DNA from: HGM12587 sp045128635
GTDB taxonomy: Bacteria; Bacillota; Clostridia; Lachnospirales; Lachnospiraceae
Length of the DNA: 64,000 bases
Direction: 5' to 3'
Assembly (NCBI GenBank): GCA_045128635.1
Contig: JBGVRS010000052.1
Span: forward strand, 16,658-80,657
This document shows positions 35,320 to 43,700 of the stretch, one piece after another. The first letter of the stretch is position 1; the number at the start of each line of letters is the position of its first letter. Position numbers and translations under genes: made by a program. The notes under the pieces are model-generated. The model saw only the letters and a list, made by a program, of their open reading frames with translations. It had not been told where the DNA came from and ran no database searches.

Positions 35320-36999
35320 ATGTCTAATTGTTTGACGCTGAAAAAATCCAATTGTAAAAACTGTTACAAGTGCATTCGTCATTGCCCGGTAAAAGCGATT
35401 CGTTTTTCCGGAAATCAGGCACATATCATCAGTGACGAATGTATTTTGTGCGGACAGTGTTTTGTAGTCTGCCCTCAGAATGCAAAAGAGATTGTGGATG
35501 AAAGAGAAAAAGTAAAGGTATTGCTTCAGGGAGAGGAACCGGTGGTGGTAAGTCTTGCACCGTCTTTTATTGCTAATTATGAGGGTGTCGGGATTGAATC
35601 CATGCGAAGAGCATTGAAAAAACTTGGCTTTTATGATGTGGAAGAGACTGCCATCGGTGCGACCATTGTAAAAAAAGAGTATGAAAGAATGCTTCGGGAA
35701 GAAGACAGAGATATTGTGATCTCCTCCTGTTGTCACTCCATTAATCTGCTCATTCAGAAATATTTTCCATCCCTTTTGGGTTATCTGGCAGATGTGGTAT
35801 CTCCGATGCAGGCGCATTGTCTGGATATTAAAAAGCGAATTCCGAATGCAAAGACGGTTTTTATCGGCCCATGTGTAGCCAAAAAAGATGAAGCGCAAAG
35901 TTATAAAGACATTGTAGATGCCGTTTTAACATTTGAAGAACTGACGAAATGGCTGGAAGAGGAACAGGTGGAATTAGAACAGGAAATTGATTCCGAAGAA
36001 TACAGCCGTGCCCGTTTCTTCCCAACCACCGGCGGTGTGTTAAAGACCATGGAGAAAGATTATCTTCGTTATAATTACATTGCACTGGATGGTGTGGAAA
36101 AATGTATTGTGGCGCTAAGAGATATTGAAAAAGGAAATGTACATAAATGCTTTATTGAAATGTCGGCATGTGCGGGCAGCTGCAGCGGCGGTCCGGTCAT
36201 GGAGAAAAACAACTTTTTCTCTCCGGTAAAAAATTATGGTACGATTGCCGATTATGCAGGGAAGAAAGATTTTGTGGTTGCACAGCCGGAAGTCTATGGA
36301 CTGAAAAAGACTTTTGGATATATGAAACGTGAAGAAAATATACCGACAGAAGAGGAAATCCGTATTGTGCTGCAGCAGATGGGAAAATTTCAGAAATCCC
36401 AGGAGCTTAACTGTGGTTCCTGTGGTTATAATACCTGTCACGAAAAAGCAATTGCAATTTATCAGGGAAAAGCAGAAATTTCTATGTGCCTTCCATATTT
36501 AAAAGAAAAGGCAGAAAGTTTTTCTGATACAATTGTTAAAAATACACCGAATGGAATCATTGTTCTAAATGAAAAACTGGAGGTTCAGCAGATCAACAAT
36601 ACGGCGAGAAAAATCTTTAATATTCGTTATGCCACAGATGTTTTAGGCGATCCGGTGGAACGTATTTTGGATCCGGAGATTTTTGTCAATGTTTTGGAAA
36701 GCGGCTATAACATGCGTAATAAAAGAGAATTTTTGGCAGAGTATCAGTGCTATGTAGAACAGTCAGTCATCTATGACCAGGATTCACATTTGCTCATTTA
36801 TCTTATGAGAGATGTTACGGAAGAAGAAACAGCTCGTGAGAAAAAGGAAAGTATCAGCCGTCAGACGATGGAAGTTGCGGACAAGGTGGTAGAAAAGCAG
36901 ATGCGTATTGTTCAGGAAATCGCCTCTCTGCTTGGAGAAACGGCTGCGGAAACAAAGATTGCGCTCACCAAATTGAAGGAGTTTATTGCTGATGAATGA
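35320..36999 (+). CDS. Sensory [FeFe]-hydrogenase-like protein with PAS domain (HydS type)
   Basis: The 559-residue protein starts with a bis-[4Fe-4S] ferredoxin (C12, 15, 18, 22 and C41, 44, 47, 51). The H-cluster domain follows, keeping its ligands: SSCCHS (C137/C138), GPCVAKKDEA (C185) and EMSACAGSCSGG (C284, C288). The usual Pro in TSCCP is His, and the Met before the third ligand motif is Ser. A further [4Fe-4S] module has C365, C368, C373 and C390. A PAS domain (about 400-505) and a helical tail follow. This order matches group C sensory hydrogenases, which sense H2 or redox state and signal through partner proteins. The stop overlaps the phosphatase start. Confidence 0.88.
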   Translation: MSNCLTLKKSNCKNCYKCIRHCPVKAIRFSGNQAHIISDECILCGQCFVVCPQNAKEIVDEREKVKVLLQGEEPVVVSLAPSFIANYEGVGIESMRRALKKLGFYDVEETAIGATIVKKEYERMLREEDRDIVISSCCHSINLLIQKYFPSLLGYLADVVSPMQAHCLDIKKRIPNAKTVFIGPCVAKKDEAQSYKDIVDAVLTFEELTKWLEEEQVELEQEIDSEEYSRARFFPTTGGVLKTMEKDYLRYNYIALDGVEKCIVALRDIEKGNVHKCFIEMSACAGSCSGGPVMEKNNFFSPVKNYGTIADYAGKKDFVVAQPEVYGLKKTFGYMKREENIPTEEEIRIVLQQMGKFQKSQELNCGSCGYNTCHEKAIAIYQGKAEISMCLPYLKEKAESFSDTIVKNTPNGIIVLNEKLEVQQINNTARKIFNIRYATDVLGDPVERILDPEIFVNVLESGYNMRNKREFLAEYQCYVEQSVIYDQDSHLLIYLMRDVTEEETAREKKESISRQTMEVADKVVEKQMRIVQEIASLLGETAAETKIALTKLKEFIADE

Positions 37000-38164
37000 T
37001 TTGTGTGCAGATATTGGATATAAAAGTATCAACCATTATGGAGAGCAGCTGTGCGGTGACCATGTAGATATTGTGGAAACCAATAAAGATTCTTCAGTGA
37101 TTGTATTATCAGACGGACTTGGAAGCGGGGTAAAGGCAAGTATTTTATCGACACTGACTTCGAAAATCATTTCAACCATGCTTGCAGAAGGGCTTTCTAT
37201 TGAAGAATGCGTAGAAACCATCGCAGCGACTTTGCCGGTTTGTTCGGTGAGGGGAGTTGCGTATTCTACCTTTACGATTATTCACTTGAAAAATAATCAG
37301 ACTGCAGAACTGATTCAATATGATAACCCTCATGTGATTATGATTCGTGATGAACACAATTACGATTATGCAAAAAAAGAAATGAACATCGGTGGAAAAA
37401 CGATTTATAAGTCGGTTATTAATCTGCGGGAAAATGATGTGTTTATTGCTATGAGTGATGGGTGTCCTCATGCAGGAATTGGTACGGCATACAATTTTGG
37501 CTGGAAAAGAGAAGAAATCATTGATTTTATGGAAGTGCTGGCTCCGGTAGGTTATACAGCCAAAACGCTGGCTACCATGCTGGTAGATGAATGTGACAAA
37601 CTCTATGGTCACAAGCCTGGAGATGATGCGACCGCATGTGTGGTAAGAATGCGAAAGAGAGAGCCGATGAATATTTTATTTGGTCCTCCGTCCAACCGAG
37701 ATGATGCAGAACGAATGATGTCCCTTTTCTTTTCAAAGAGGGGAAAGCATATTATTTGCGGTGGGACAACGGCATCTATTGCGGCAAATTTTTTAAACAA
37801 ACCGCTTCAGATTAATTTGAAATCTGAATCTAAGGAAATACCTCCAACTGCGAAAATAGAAGGCGTGGATATTGTCACAGAAGGGATTCTGACAATCAGC
37901 AAAGTTCTGGAATATGCCAATGATTATCTTGGAGAAAATAAGCATTATGAACACTGGTCTTTTAGAAAAGACGGAGCATCGCGCATTTGTCAGCTGCTGT
38001 TTGAAGAAGCTACAGATATCAACTTTTTTGTAGGAAAAGCCATCAATCCAGCTCACCAGAATCCGGATCTTCCAATTAATTTCAACATTAAGATGAAGCT
38101 GGTGGAAGATCTTTCGGAATGCCTCAAAAAAATGGGAAAACGAATTAAGGTAAGTTATTTCTAG
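36992..38164 (+). CDS. SpoIIE-like PP2C serine phosphatase
   Basis: ATG 36992 (MNDLCADIGY) follows GAAGGAG and overlaps the hydrogenase stop by 8 bases. The first 230 residues form a PP2C-type phosphatase: VIVLSDGLGSGVKAS, SVRGVAYSTFTII, VFIAMSDGCPHAGIG and GHKPGDDATACVV hold the metal aspartates. The last 160 residues (INILFGPPSNRDDAERMM to the end) form a separate domain of unknown function. Such phosphatases are known beside group C hydrogenases, and dephosphorylation of a downstream regulator is the inferred output. Confidence 0.85.
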   Translation: MNDLCADIGYKSINHYGEQLCGDHVDIVETNKDSSVIVLSDGLGSGVKASILSTLTSKIISTMLAEGLSIEECVETIAATLPVCSVRGVAYSTFTIIHLKNNQTAELIQYDNPHVIMIRDEHNYDYAKKEMNIGGKTIYKSVINLRENDVFIAMSDGCPHAGIGTAYNFGWKREEIIDFMEVLAPVGYTAKTLATMLVDECDKLYGHKPGDDATACVVRMRKREPMNILFGPPSNRDDAERMMSLFFSKRGKHIICGGTTASIAANFLNKPLQINLKSESKEIPPTAKIEGVDIVTEGILTISKVLEYANDYLGENKHYEHWSFRKDGASRICQLLFEEATDINFFVGKAINPAHQNPDLPINFNIKMKLVEDLSECLKKMGKRIKVSYF

Positions 38165-38168
38165 GAAT

Positions 38169-38231
38169 AAAATTCCTCCATTTACAGATACTACTTCCAG
38201 AACTGGAAAGTATAACAAATGGAGGAATTTT
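38169..38231 (+). promoter_or_regulatory. 15-bp hairpin sequestering the spoVT ribosome binding site (motif B)
   Basis: AAAATTCCTCCATTT (38169-38183) pairs perfectly with AAATGGAGGAATTTT (38217-38231). The 3' arm contains GGAGG, and the spoVT ATG begins 3 bases after the stem. Inside, ATACT/AGTAT and TTCCA/TGGAA form an inner stem with an AC bulge. The T-run in the 3' arm could also terminate transcription of the cassette. Confidence 0.7.
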
Positions 38232-38234
38232 TAT

Positions 38235-38783
38235 ATGAAAGCAACAGGAATCACTAGGAAAATTGATGAACTGGGAAGAATTGTAATCCCAAAAGAAATT
38301 CGAAGAACCTTGCGCATCCGAGAAGGATGCCCTTTAGAAATATTTACTGAGAAAAACGGCGAAATCATTTTAAGAAAATATTCTCCTATGGGAGAACTGG
38401 TGGCATTTGCTGCACAATATGCGGACAGCCTTGCTCAGACCACAGGAATGATGGTATGCATTACAGATTTGGAACAGGTCATTGCAGCGGCAGGCGGTGC
38501 GAAAAAGGATTATCTTGGGAAAGCAATCAGCGAAAAGCTGGACCAGATGATTGAAGAACGTATGCAGAGTCAGGCAATGCCGGATGAGAAAAAATATGTT
38601 TCGATTTTAAAAGAACCGACAGCAGAAAAATATGCTCAGACCATTTGTCCGATCATCTGCCAGGGGGATGTTATTGGTTCGGTAATTCTCCTTGCCAAGG
38701 ATGCAAAAACAAAAATGAGCGAGGTGGAAAAGAAGCTGGCTTACTGTGCTGCGGGCTTTTTAGGGCGTCAGATGGAAGAGTAG
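38235..38783 (+). CDS. spoVT: SpoVT/AbrB-family transcription regulator
   Basis: The 182-residue protein has the AbrB swapped-hairpin DNA-binding domain at the N-terminus (GITRKIDELGRIVIPKEIRRTLRI...GEIILRKYSP) and a GAF-like C-terminal domain (SLAQTTGMMVCITDLEQVIA). That is the layout of SpoVT, a sporulation regulator controlled by forespore sigma factor in Bacillus. Its ribosome binding site lies in the 3' arm of a 15-bp hairpin, so translation or transcription may be gated. Stand-alone clostridial copies can also serve other stages. Confidence 0.88.
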   Translation: MKATGITRKIDELGRIVIPKEIRRTLRIREGCPLEIFTEKNGEIILRKYSPMGELVAFAAQYADSLAQTTGMMVCITDLEQVIAAAGGAKKDYLGKAISEKLDQMIEERMQSQAMPDEKKYVSILKEPTAEKYAQTICPIICQGDVIGSVILLAKDAKTKMSEVEKKLAYCAAGFLGRQMEE

Positions 38784-38881
38784 CTGACAAGACAGCTGTA
38801 AAGATTCTGTAAAAAGTACTAGGATTTATGGAAAGAATGTGATATACTTCTTTGGAAATAAATTTACAAAGGAGACGAGGC

Positions 38882-40342
38882 ATGAGTACCATGAATCTGA
38901 CCCTGTTAACTGATCTCTACCAGTTGACCATGATGCAGGGATACTTTAAAAACAAAAACAATGACACTGTTGTATTCGATGCGTTTTACAGAACCAACCC
39001 AAGTGGTAACGGCTTTGCAATTGCAGCGGGCTTAGAGCAGGTAATCGATTACTTGAAGAACTTACGCTTTAGCCCTGAAGATATTGAATATTTAAGAGGA
39101 CTTCATATTTTTGATGAAGATTTCTTGGAATATTTGGCAGAATTTAGATTTACCGGAAGTGTATATGCCATTCCGGAAGGAACTGTTGTGTTCCCAAAAG
39201 AACCTTTAATTAAGGTAATTGCGCCAATTATGCAGGCACAGTTGATTGAAACAGCGATTTTGAATATTGTAAACCACCAGAGTCTCATTGCTACAAAGGC
39301 AGCCAGAGTTGTTTATGCGGCAAAGGGTGACGGCGTTATGGAATTTGGTCTTCGCCGTGCACAGGGACCGGACGCGGGTGTTTATGGAGCAAGAGCTGCC
39401 ATGATTGGCGGATGCGTAGGTACATCTAACGTACTTGCAGGCCAGATGTTTGATGTTCCGGTATTAGGAACTCACGCACACAGCTGGATCATGAGCTTCC
39501 TGGATGAATATACAGCATTCAAAAAATACGCAGAACTTTATCCAAATGCATGTACATTGCTGGTTGACACCTATGATACTTTAAAATCCGGTGTACCAAA
39601 TGCAATTCGTGTATTTAAAGAAATGCGTGAAGCAGGCATTCCGTTGACAAAATACGGTATCCGTCTTGACAGCGGTGACCTTGCATACCTTTCCAAGAGA
39701 GCAAGAAAGATGCTTGATAAAGCAGGATTCCCTGATGCATCTATTTCTGCATCCAGTGACCTGGATGAAAATCTGATCGACAGCTTAAAAGCACAGGGCG
39801 CTGAAATCAAAGTATGGGGTGTAGGTACCAACCTGATCACATCAAAAGATCAGCCGGCATTCGGTGGTGTTTATAAACTTGCAGCGATTATGAAAGAAGA
39901 TGGAACATTTATTCCAAAGATTAAGCTTTCTGAAAACACTGCAAAGGTTACAAACCCGGGTAATAAGACTGTTTATCGAATCTATGATAAAGAAACGGGC
40001 ATGTTAAATGCAGATTTAATCTGTCTTGCAGATGAAACATTTGACCCTGATAAAGATCTTCGTATTTTCGATCCAATCGAAACATGGAAGAAGACAAAAT
40101 ATAAAGCAGGAACTTATGAACTGAGAGAACTGCTTGTAGAAGTTTTCAAAGATGGAGAATGTGTTTACGAATCCCCAAGCGTTATGGAAATGCGTGAATA
40201 CTGCCTGAAGGAACAGGACACAGTTTGGGAAGAATCCAGACGTCTTGTGAACCCTCATAAAGTTTATGTGGATTTATCTGATAAACTTTATAAAATGAAA
40301 TCAGATCTTTTAGAAGAATTAAGTGGTTTGGAAGAAGATTAA
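38882..40342 (+). CDS. pncB: Nicotinate phosphoribosyltransferase
   Basis: ATG 38882 (MSTMNLTLLTDLYQLTMMQ) follows AAGGAGACGAGG. The 486-residue enzyme joins nicotinate to PRPP to make NaMN for NAD salvage. Motifs seen are VFDAFYRTNPSGNGFAIAAG, FGLRRAQGPDAG (with the phosphorylatable or substrate-site histidine in LGTHAHSW), LVDTYDT and YGIRLDSGDLAYLS. Length fits the long Firmicutes type. It is a single-gene unit ahead of a tRNA gene. Confidence 0.93.
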   Translation: MSTMNLTLLTDLYQLTMMQGYFKNKNNDTVVFDAFYRTNPSGNGFAIAAGLEQVIDYLKNLRFSPEDIEYLRGLHIFDEDFLEYLAEFRFTGSVYAIPEGTVVFPKEPLIKVIAPIMQAQLIETAILNIVNHQSLIATKAARVVYAAKGDGVMEFGLRRAQGPDAGVYGARAAMIGGCVGTSNVLAGQMFDVPVLGTHAHSWIMSFLDEYTAFKKYAELYPNACTLLVDTYDTLKSGVPNAIRVFKEMREAGIPLTKYGIRLDSGDLAYLSKRARKMLDKAGFPDASISASSDLDENLIDSLKAQGAEIKVWGVGTNLITSKDQPAFGGVYKLAAIMKEDGTFIPKIKLSENTAKVTNPGNKTVYRIYDKETGMLNADLICLADETFDPDKDLRIFDPIETWKKTKYKAGTYELRELLVEVFKDGECVYESPSVMEMREYCLKEQDTVWEESRRLVNPHKVYVDLSDKLYKMKSDLLEELSGLEED

Positions 40343-40371
40343 AAAAATTTTAAAAAAATTAAAAAAAGTGC

Positions 40372-40400
40372 TTGCATTTTTAATTCTGTTGTTATATACT
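40372..40400 (+). promoter_or_regulatory. Promoter of the tRNA-Gln gene
   Basis: TTGCAT at 40372-40377 and TATACT at 40395-40400 are separated by 17 bases. The preceding 30 bases are an A-rich tract that could act as an UP element. Confidence 0.6.
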
Positions 40401-40441
40401 AGCCATTGTTGAGAGGACAGCTCAGTAAAGCAACAGAATAT

Positions 40442-40513
40442 AGCGCTATCGCCAAACGGTAAGGCAACGGACTCTGACTCCGTCATTTCAAGGTTCGAAT
40501 CCTTGTAGCGCTG
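40442..40513 (+). tRNA. tRNA-Gln (anticodon CUG)
   Basis: The acceptor stem AGCGCTA pairs with TAGCGCT (40506-40512), with discriminator G40513. The D arm GCC...GGC has the short glutamine-type stem. The anticodon stem ACGGA/TCCGT holds the loop CTCTGAC, giving CUG. The T arm is CAAGG-TTCGAAT-CCTTG. CCA is not encoded (GCT follows). It is a lone tRNA gene with its own promoter and terminator. Confidence 0.92.
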
Positions 40514-40520
40514 CTAAGAG

Positions 40521-40553
40521 AACTCGGTAGAAGATTTCTACTGAGTTTTTTCT
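40521..40553 (+). terminator. Intrinsic terminator of tRNA-Gln
   Basis: AACTCGGTAGAA (40521-40532) pairs with TTCTACTGAGTT (40536-40547), one wobble, then TTTT. Confidence 0.9.
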
Positions 40554-40595
40554 TTGCAAAAAAATAAGCACCACCATGACTGGCAGTGCTTGTTT

Positions 40596-41456
40596 TTAAT
40601 CCGTCGGTGCCTGATAAAATCTTCCGGCAACCGAGTCTGTTTTAATTGTATTAATAAATGCTTTCTTATCTACCTGTCTGATGGTATGAACAATCTTTTC
40701 AGTTTCCCCACGAGATACAACGGAATATACAACGCTTCGTTCTTTGTGTTCATAAGAGCCTTCACCTTCCATGATAGTTGCACCATGATGAGTGATTTCT
40801 TTGATCATCTGGCAGACAAGCTGTGGTTTGTTGGTAACAATAAATAATGTGGTTTTCTGGAACTTCTGGTAAAGCATTTGCAGCATCTGGGTAGATACAT
40901 ACTGATAAATAATCGAGTAAAGTGCTTTATCCCAACCAAAGAGAAGACCTGCAACGCCGATAATGCATGCATTGATTGCAAGAACCATATTCCAGGAGTC
41001 TACGCCTTTTTTCTGGGAAAGATAAATTCCGATAAAGTCGGTTCCACCGGTGGTTGCATCTACAGACAATACAAGGCTGATTGCCGCTCCATTGATAATA
41101 CCGCCAAAGATACTGATAAGCAGTGTGTCATAAGTAATCGGATAATATGGCAATATATCAGTCAATGTACTGGTAAGTACGATTGTCAGCAGAGAAAATA
41201 ATGTGAACTTCTTTCCAATGAATCGAAAACCGATGTAAACTGGAAATGCATTTAAAAGCAGGTTAATGATAGAATATGGAAGTTCGATATTAAAAAATTT
41301 CATTCCCATATTTTGAATTAAAATCGTAAGCCCTGTGGCACCGCCAGGATAGAGTCCGCCGGTACGGACAAAGGTTTTAATATTTAAGGCCATGACAAAG
41401 GAAGCAATGCAGATCACAATGATTCGTTTGATGTCCTTTTGTGGATCAAATTTCAT
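40596..41456 (-). CDS. YitT-family membrane protein
   Basis: The 286-residue protein has five to six membrane segments in the first 180 residues (IKRIIVICIASFVMALNI..., PGGATGLTILIQNMG, TGGTDFIGIYLS) and a C-terminal soluble DUF2179 domain (TTLFIVTNKPQLVCQMIKEI, HGATIMEGEGSY). These are the marks of the YitT/YqfU family. The transported substrate or function is unknown. AGGAGG lies before the ATG on the minus strand. The gene is divergent from the thioesterase gene. Confidence 0.88.
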   Translation of the reverse strand: MKFDPQKDIKRIIVICIASFVMALNIKTFVRTGGLYPGGATGLTILIQNMGMKFFNIELPYSIINLLLNAFPVYIGFRFIGKKFTLFSLLTIVLTSTLTDILPYYPITYDTLLISIFGGIINGAAISLVLSVDATTGGTDFIGIYLSQKKGVDSWNMVLAINACIIGVAGLLFGWDKALYSIIYQYVSTQMLQMLYQKFQKTTLFIVTNKPQLVCQMIKEITHHGATIMEGEGSYEHKERSVVYSVVSRGETEKIVHTIRQVDKKAFINTIKTDSVAGRFYQAPTD

Positions 41457-41609
41457 GAGAAATCCTCCTGTGTGGATAAGTATTAATCTAAATTTAGTAT
41501 AAGAAATTATAGGGGTATAGTCAAAGGGAGAATTTTATTTTATAAAGATTTTAGTAGGAAATCTTTTACTTTTCATGTATACTAACTTTGTATGAACAGG
41601 AGGAAATCA

Positions 41610-42320
41610 ATGTATACTTGGGACAGCAGAGTCCGATTCAGTGAAATCGGTGAAGATAAAAGATTGACATTAGATGGTATTTTGAATTATTTTCAGGATA
41701 GCAGTACATTCCATTCAGAAGATATCGGCAATGGCATGGAAGTGGTAGAAAGCCTGCATCGTGTCTGGGTGCTTTCATCCTGGCAGATTGTGGTGAATGA
41801 ATATCCAAAGATTGGGGAACGAATCAAACTTGGTACATGGCCATATGATTTTAACAGATTTTTAGGCGGTCGTAACTTTATCATGTACGGAGATGATGGA
41901 AGGGTACTTGCCTATGCAAACAGCCTTTGGACCTATTTAAACTCTGAAAACGGACGTCCGGCTCGTGTAGATGACCGAATTTTAGAATTATATACATTGG
42001 AACCAAAGTATGAGATGGACTATGCGGACAGAAAGATTGCGCTGCCTGAAGAAATGATAGCGCAAAATGCATTTCCGGTAGAAGTCTATCATTTAGATAC
42101 CAATCATCACGTAAACAATGGGCAGTATGTAAAAATGGCCGGTGCTTATCTGCCGCAAGGGTTTGAGATTGCTCAGATGAGAGCAGAATATAAAAAATCT
42201 GCATTACTTGGCGATATGATCTATCCAAAGGTTGCAGTGGAAGAAGATAAAGTGATTGTAAGTCTGGATGATGAAGCAGGCAATGCATTTACCGTTGTTG
42301 AGTTTTTAAAAAGAGCTTAG
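41610..42320 (+). CDS. Acyl-ACP thioesterase
   Basis: ATG 41610 (MYTWDSRVRFSEIGED) follows AGGAGG; the ATG 41592 precedes that site. The 236-residue protein has two hotdog domains. The first has LDGILNYFQDSSTFHSEDIG and WVLSSWQIVVNEYPKIGERI; the second has the catalytic-type asparagine/histidine pair in YHLDTNHHVNNGQYVKMA. It should release fatty acids from acyl carrier protein. In gut Clostridia such enzymes set chain length; specificity cannot be read here. Confidence 0.85.
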   Translation: MYTWDSRVRFSEIGEDKRLTLDGILNYFQDSSTFHSEDIGNGMEVVESLHRVWVLSSWQIVVNEYPKIGERIKLGTWPYDFNRFLGGRNFIMYGDDGRVLAYANSLWTYLNSENGRPARVDDRILELYTLEPKYEMDYADRKIALPEEMIAQNAFPVEVYHLDTNHHVNNGQYVKMAGAYLPQGFEIAQMRAEYKKSALLGDMIYPKVAVEEDKVIVSLDDEAGNAFTVVEFLKRA

Positions 42321-42352
42321 CAATTAACAAGAATAAAGAGAGGACGAAAAAC

Positions 42353-43189
42353 ATGATTGAATTAGGAAAGAAACAGACGTTAGAAGTAGTAAAAAAAGTA
42401 GAATTTGGTGTATATCTTGCCGAAGAGCAGGGAAGTATGGACAAGGTATTACTTCCTAAGAAACAGGTTCCGGAAGGAGCGGAAGCAGGAACACAGATTG
42501 AAGTTTTTATTTATAGAGACTCCAAAGACCGTCTTATTGCCACAACTGCAGTGCCGAAGCTGACACTTGGAGAACTGGCAGTGCTGACTGTTAAGGAAGT
42601 GGGAAAAATTGGTGCATTTTTAGACTGCGGTCTGGAAAAAGATTTGTTCCTTCCATTCAAGCAGCAGACAAGAAAGGTTTGCACAGGAGACGAAGTGCTG
42701 GTTGCAATGTACATCGACAAGAGCAATCGTCTTTGCGCCACAATGAATGTATATGAATATTTGAAAAAAGAATCTCCATATACAAAAGAAGATACCGTAC
42801 ACGGTGTGATTTATGAAATCAGCAAAAATTTCGGTGCATTCGTGGCAGTTGACAATCTGTACTCTGCACTGATTCCAGCAAAAGAATTCCACGGAGAATA
42901 TGAAATCGGTGATGTGGTAGAAGCACGTGTAACCGGTGTGAAACCGGATGGCAAACTGGATCTTAGCATTCGCCGCAAAGCACATCTGCAGATGGATGAA
43001 GATGCTGAATACGTGATGCAGGTCATTGATGAATTCGACGGAGTGTTACCATTCAACGACAAAGTTTCTCCGGAAATTATCCAGAGAGAATTTAAGATGA
43101 GTAAGAATGCATTCAAACGTGCAGTTGGGAAACTTTATAAAGAAGGGAGAATCGAAATTACAGAAAATCGTATCTTAAAAGTTCGTTAG
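42353..43189 (+). CDS. cvfB: CvfB-like S1 RNA-binding protein
   Basis: The 278-residue protein has three S1-like OB domains (GKKQTLEVVKKVEFGVYLAE, LTVKEVGKIGAFLDCGLEKDLFLPF, VHGVIYEISKNFGAFVAVDN) followed by a winged helix (VLPFNDKVSPEIIQREFKMSKNAFKRAVGKLYKEGRIEI). This domain order is that of CvfB/YitL proteins, which influence RNA stability and virulence regulation in staphylococci. AGAGGACG lies before the ATG. Confidence 0.85.
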   Translation: MIELGKKQTLEVVKKVEFGVYLAEEQGSMDKVLLPKKQVPEGAEAGTQIEVFIYRDSKDRLIATTAVPKLTLGELAVLTVKEVGKIGAFLDCGLEKDLFLPFKQQTRKVCTGDEVLVAMYIDKSNRLCATMNVYEYLKKESPYTKEDTVHGVIYEISKNFGAFVAVDNLYSALIPAKEFHGEYEIGDVVEARVTGVKPDGKLDLSIRRKAHLQMDEDAEYVMQVIDEFDGVLPFNDKVSPEIIQREFKMSKNAFKRAVGKLYKEGRIEITENRILKVR

Positions 43190-43269
43190 TAAAATGTGAT
43201 AAAAATGAATTTGACCGACGGTTGAATTTGTGAAAACTCCACGAAGCTGTGAATTTGCACAAAAAACAC

Positions 43270-43297
43270 TTGAAATTTTTGGTAACAATGCTATACT
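43270..43297 (+). promoter_or_regulatory. Promoter of the 78-residue protein gene
   Basis: TTGAAA at 43270-43275 and TATACT at 43292-43297 are 16 bases apart, 57 bases before the start codon. Confidence 0.55.
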
Positions 43298-43353
43298 GAC
43301 GTTGTAAACAGAAATTACAAAAACAAGTGAAACCAAGAAAAGGAGGAATCACA

Positions 43354-43590
43354 ATGAAAGTAACTAACATCAAAAATATTGAAGGATTTTTTAACACAGT
43401 AGATTCCTGCAAAGGAAAAGTTGAATTAGTAACAGGCGAAGGCGACAGACTGAACCTGAAATCCAAATTATGTCAGTATGTATCTATGGCAAACATTTTC
43501 TCTAACGGCGAAATTCCGGAATTAGAAATTATCGCATATGAGAGAGAAGACATCGATAAGTTAATTAACTTCATGATGAACGGCCATTAA
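43354..43590 (+). CDS. Small conserved-looking protein of unknown function (78 aa)
   Basis: ATG 43354 (MKVTNIKNIEGFFNTVDSC) follows AAAGGAGGAATC, a very strong ribosome binding site. The 78-residue product is soluble, with one Cys in each half and a compact mixed alpha/beta profile (KGKVELVTGEGDRLNLKSKL, LEIIAYEREDIDKLINFMM). It has its own promoter and a very strong terminator, and the codons are those of highly expressed genes, so it is probably abundant. I do not recognise the family; some database entries for similar Lachnospiraceae proteins carry unhelpful names, so I assign no function. Confidence 0.75.
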   Translation: MKVTNIKNIEGFFNTVDSCKGKVELVTGEGDRLNLKSKLCQYVSMANIFSNGEIPELEIIAYEREDIDKLINFMMNGH

Positions 43591-43617
43591 TTAGAAAATA
43601 TAAAAAGTCGAAATGCA

Positions 43618-43650
43618 GGGGGAACAGCGATTGCTGTTTCCCCCTTTTTT
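43618..43650 (+). terminator. Strong intrinsic terminator
   Basis: GGGGGAACAGC (43618-43628) pairs with GCTGTTTCCCCC (43633-43644) over a 4-base loop with one bulged T, then TTTTTT. Confidence 0.92.
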
Positions 43651-43700
43651 GTGTATAATAAGTTTATCTATATGCTTTTTTAAGAAAGGTGTCATCTACC

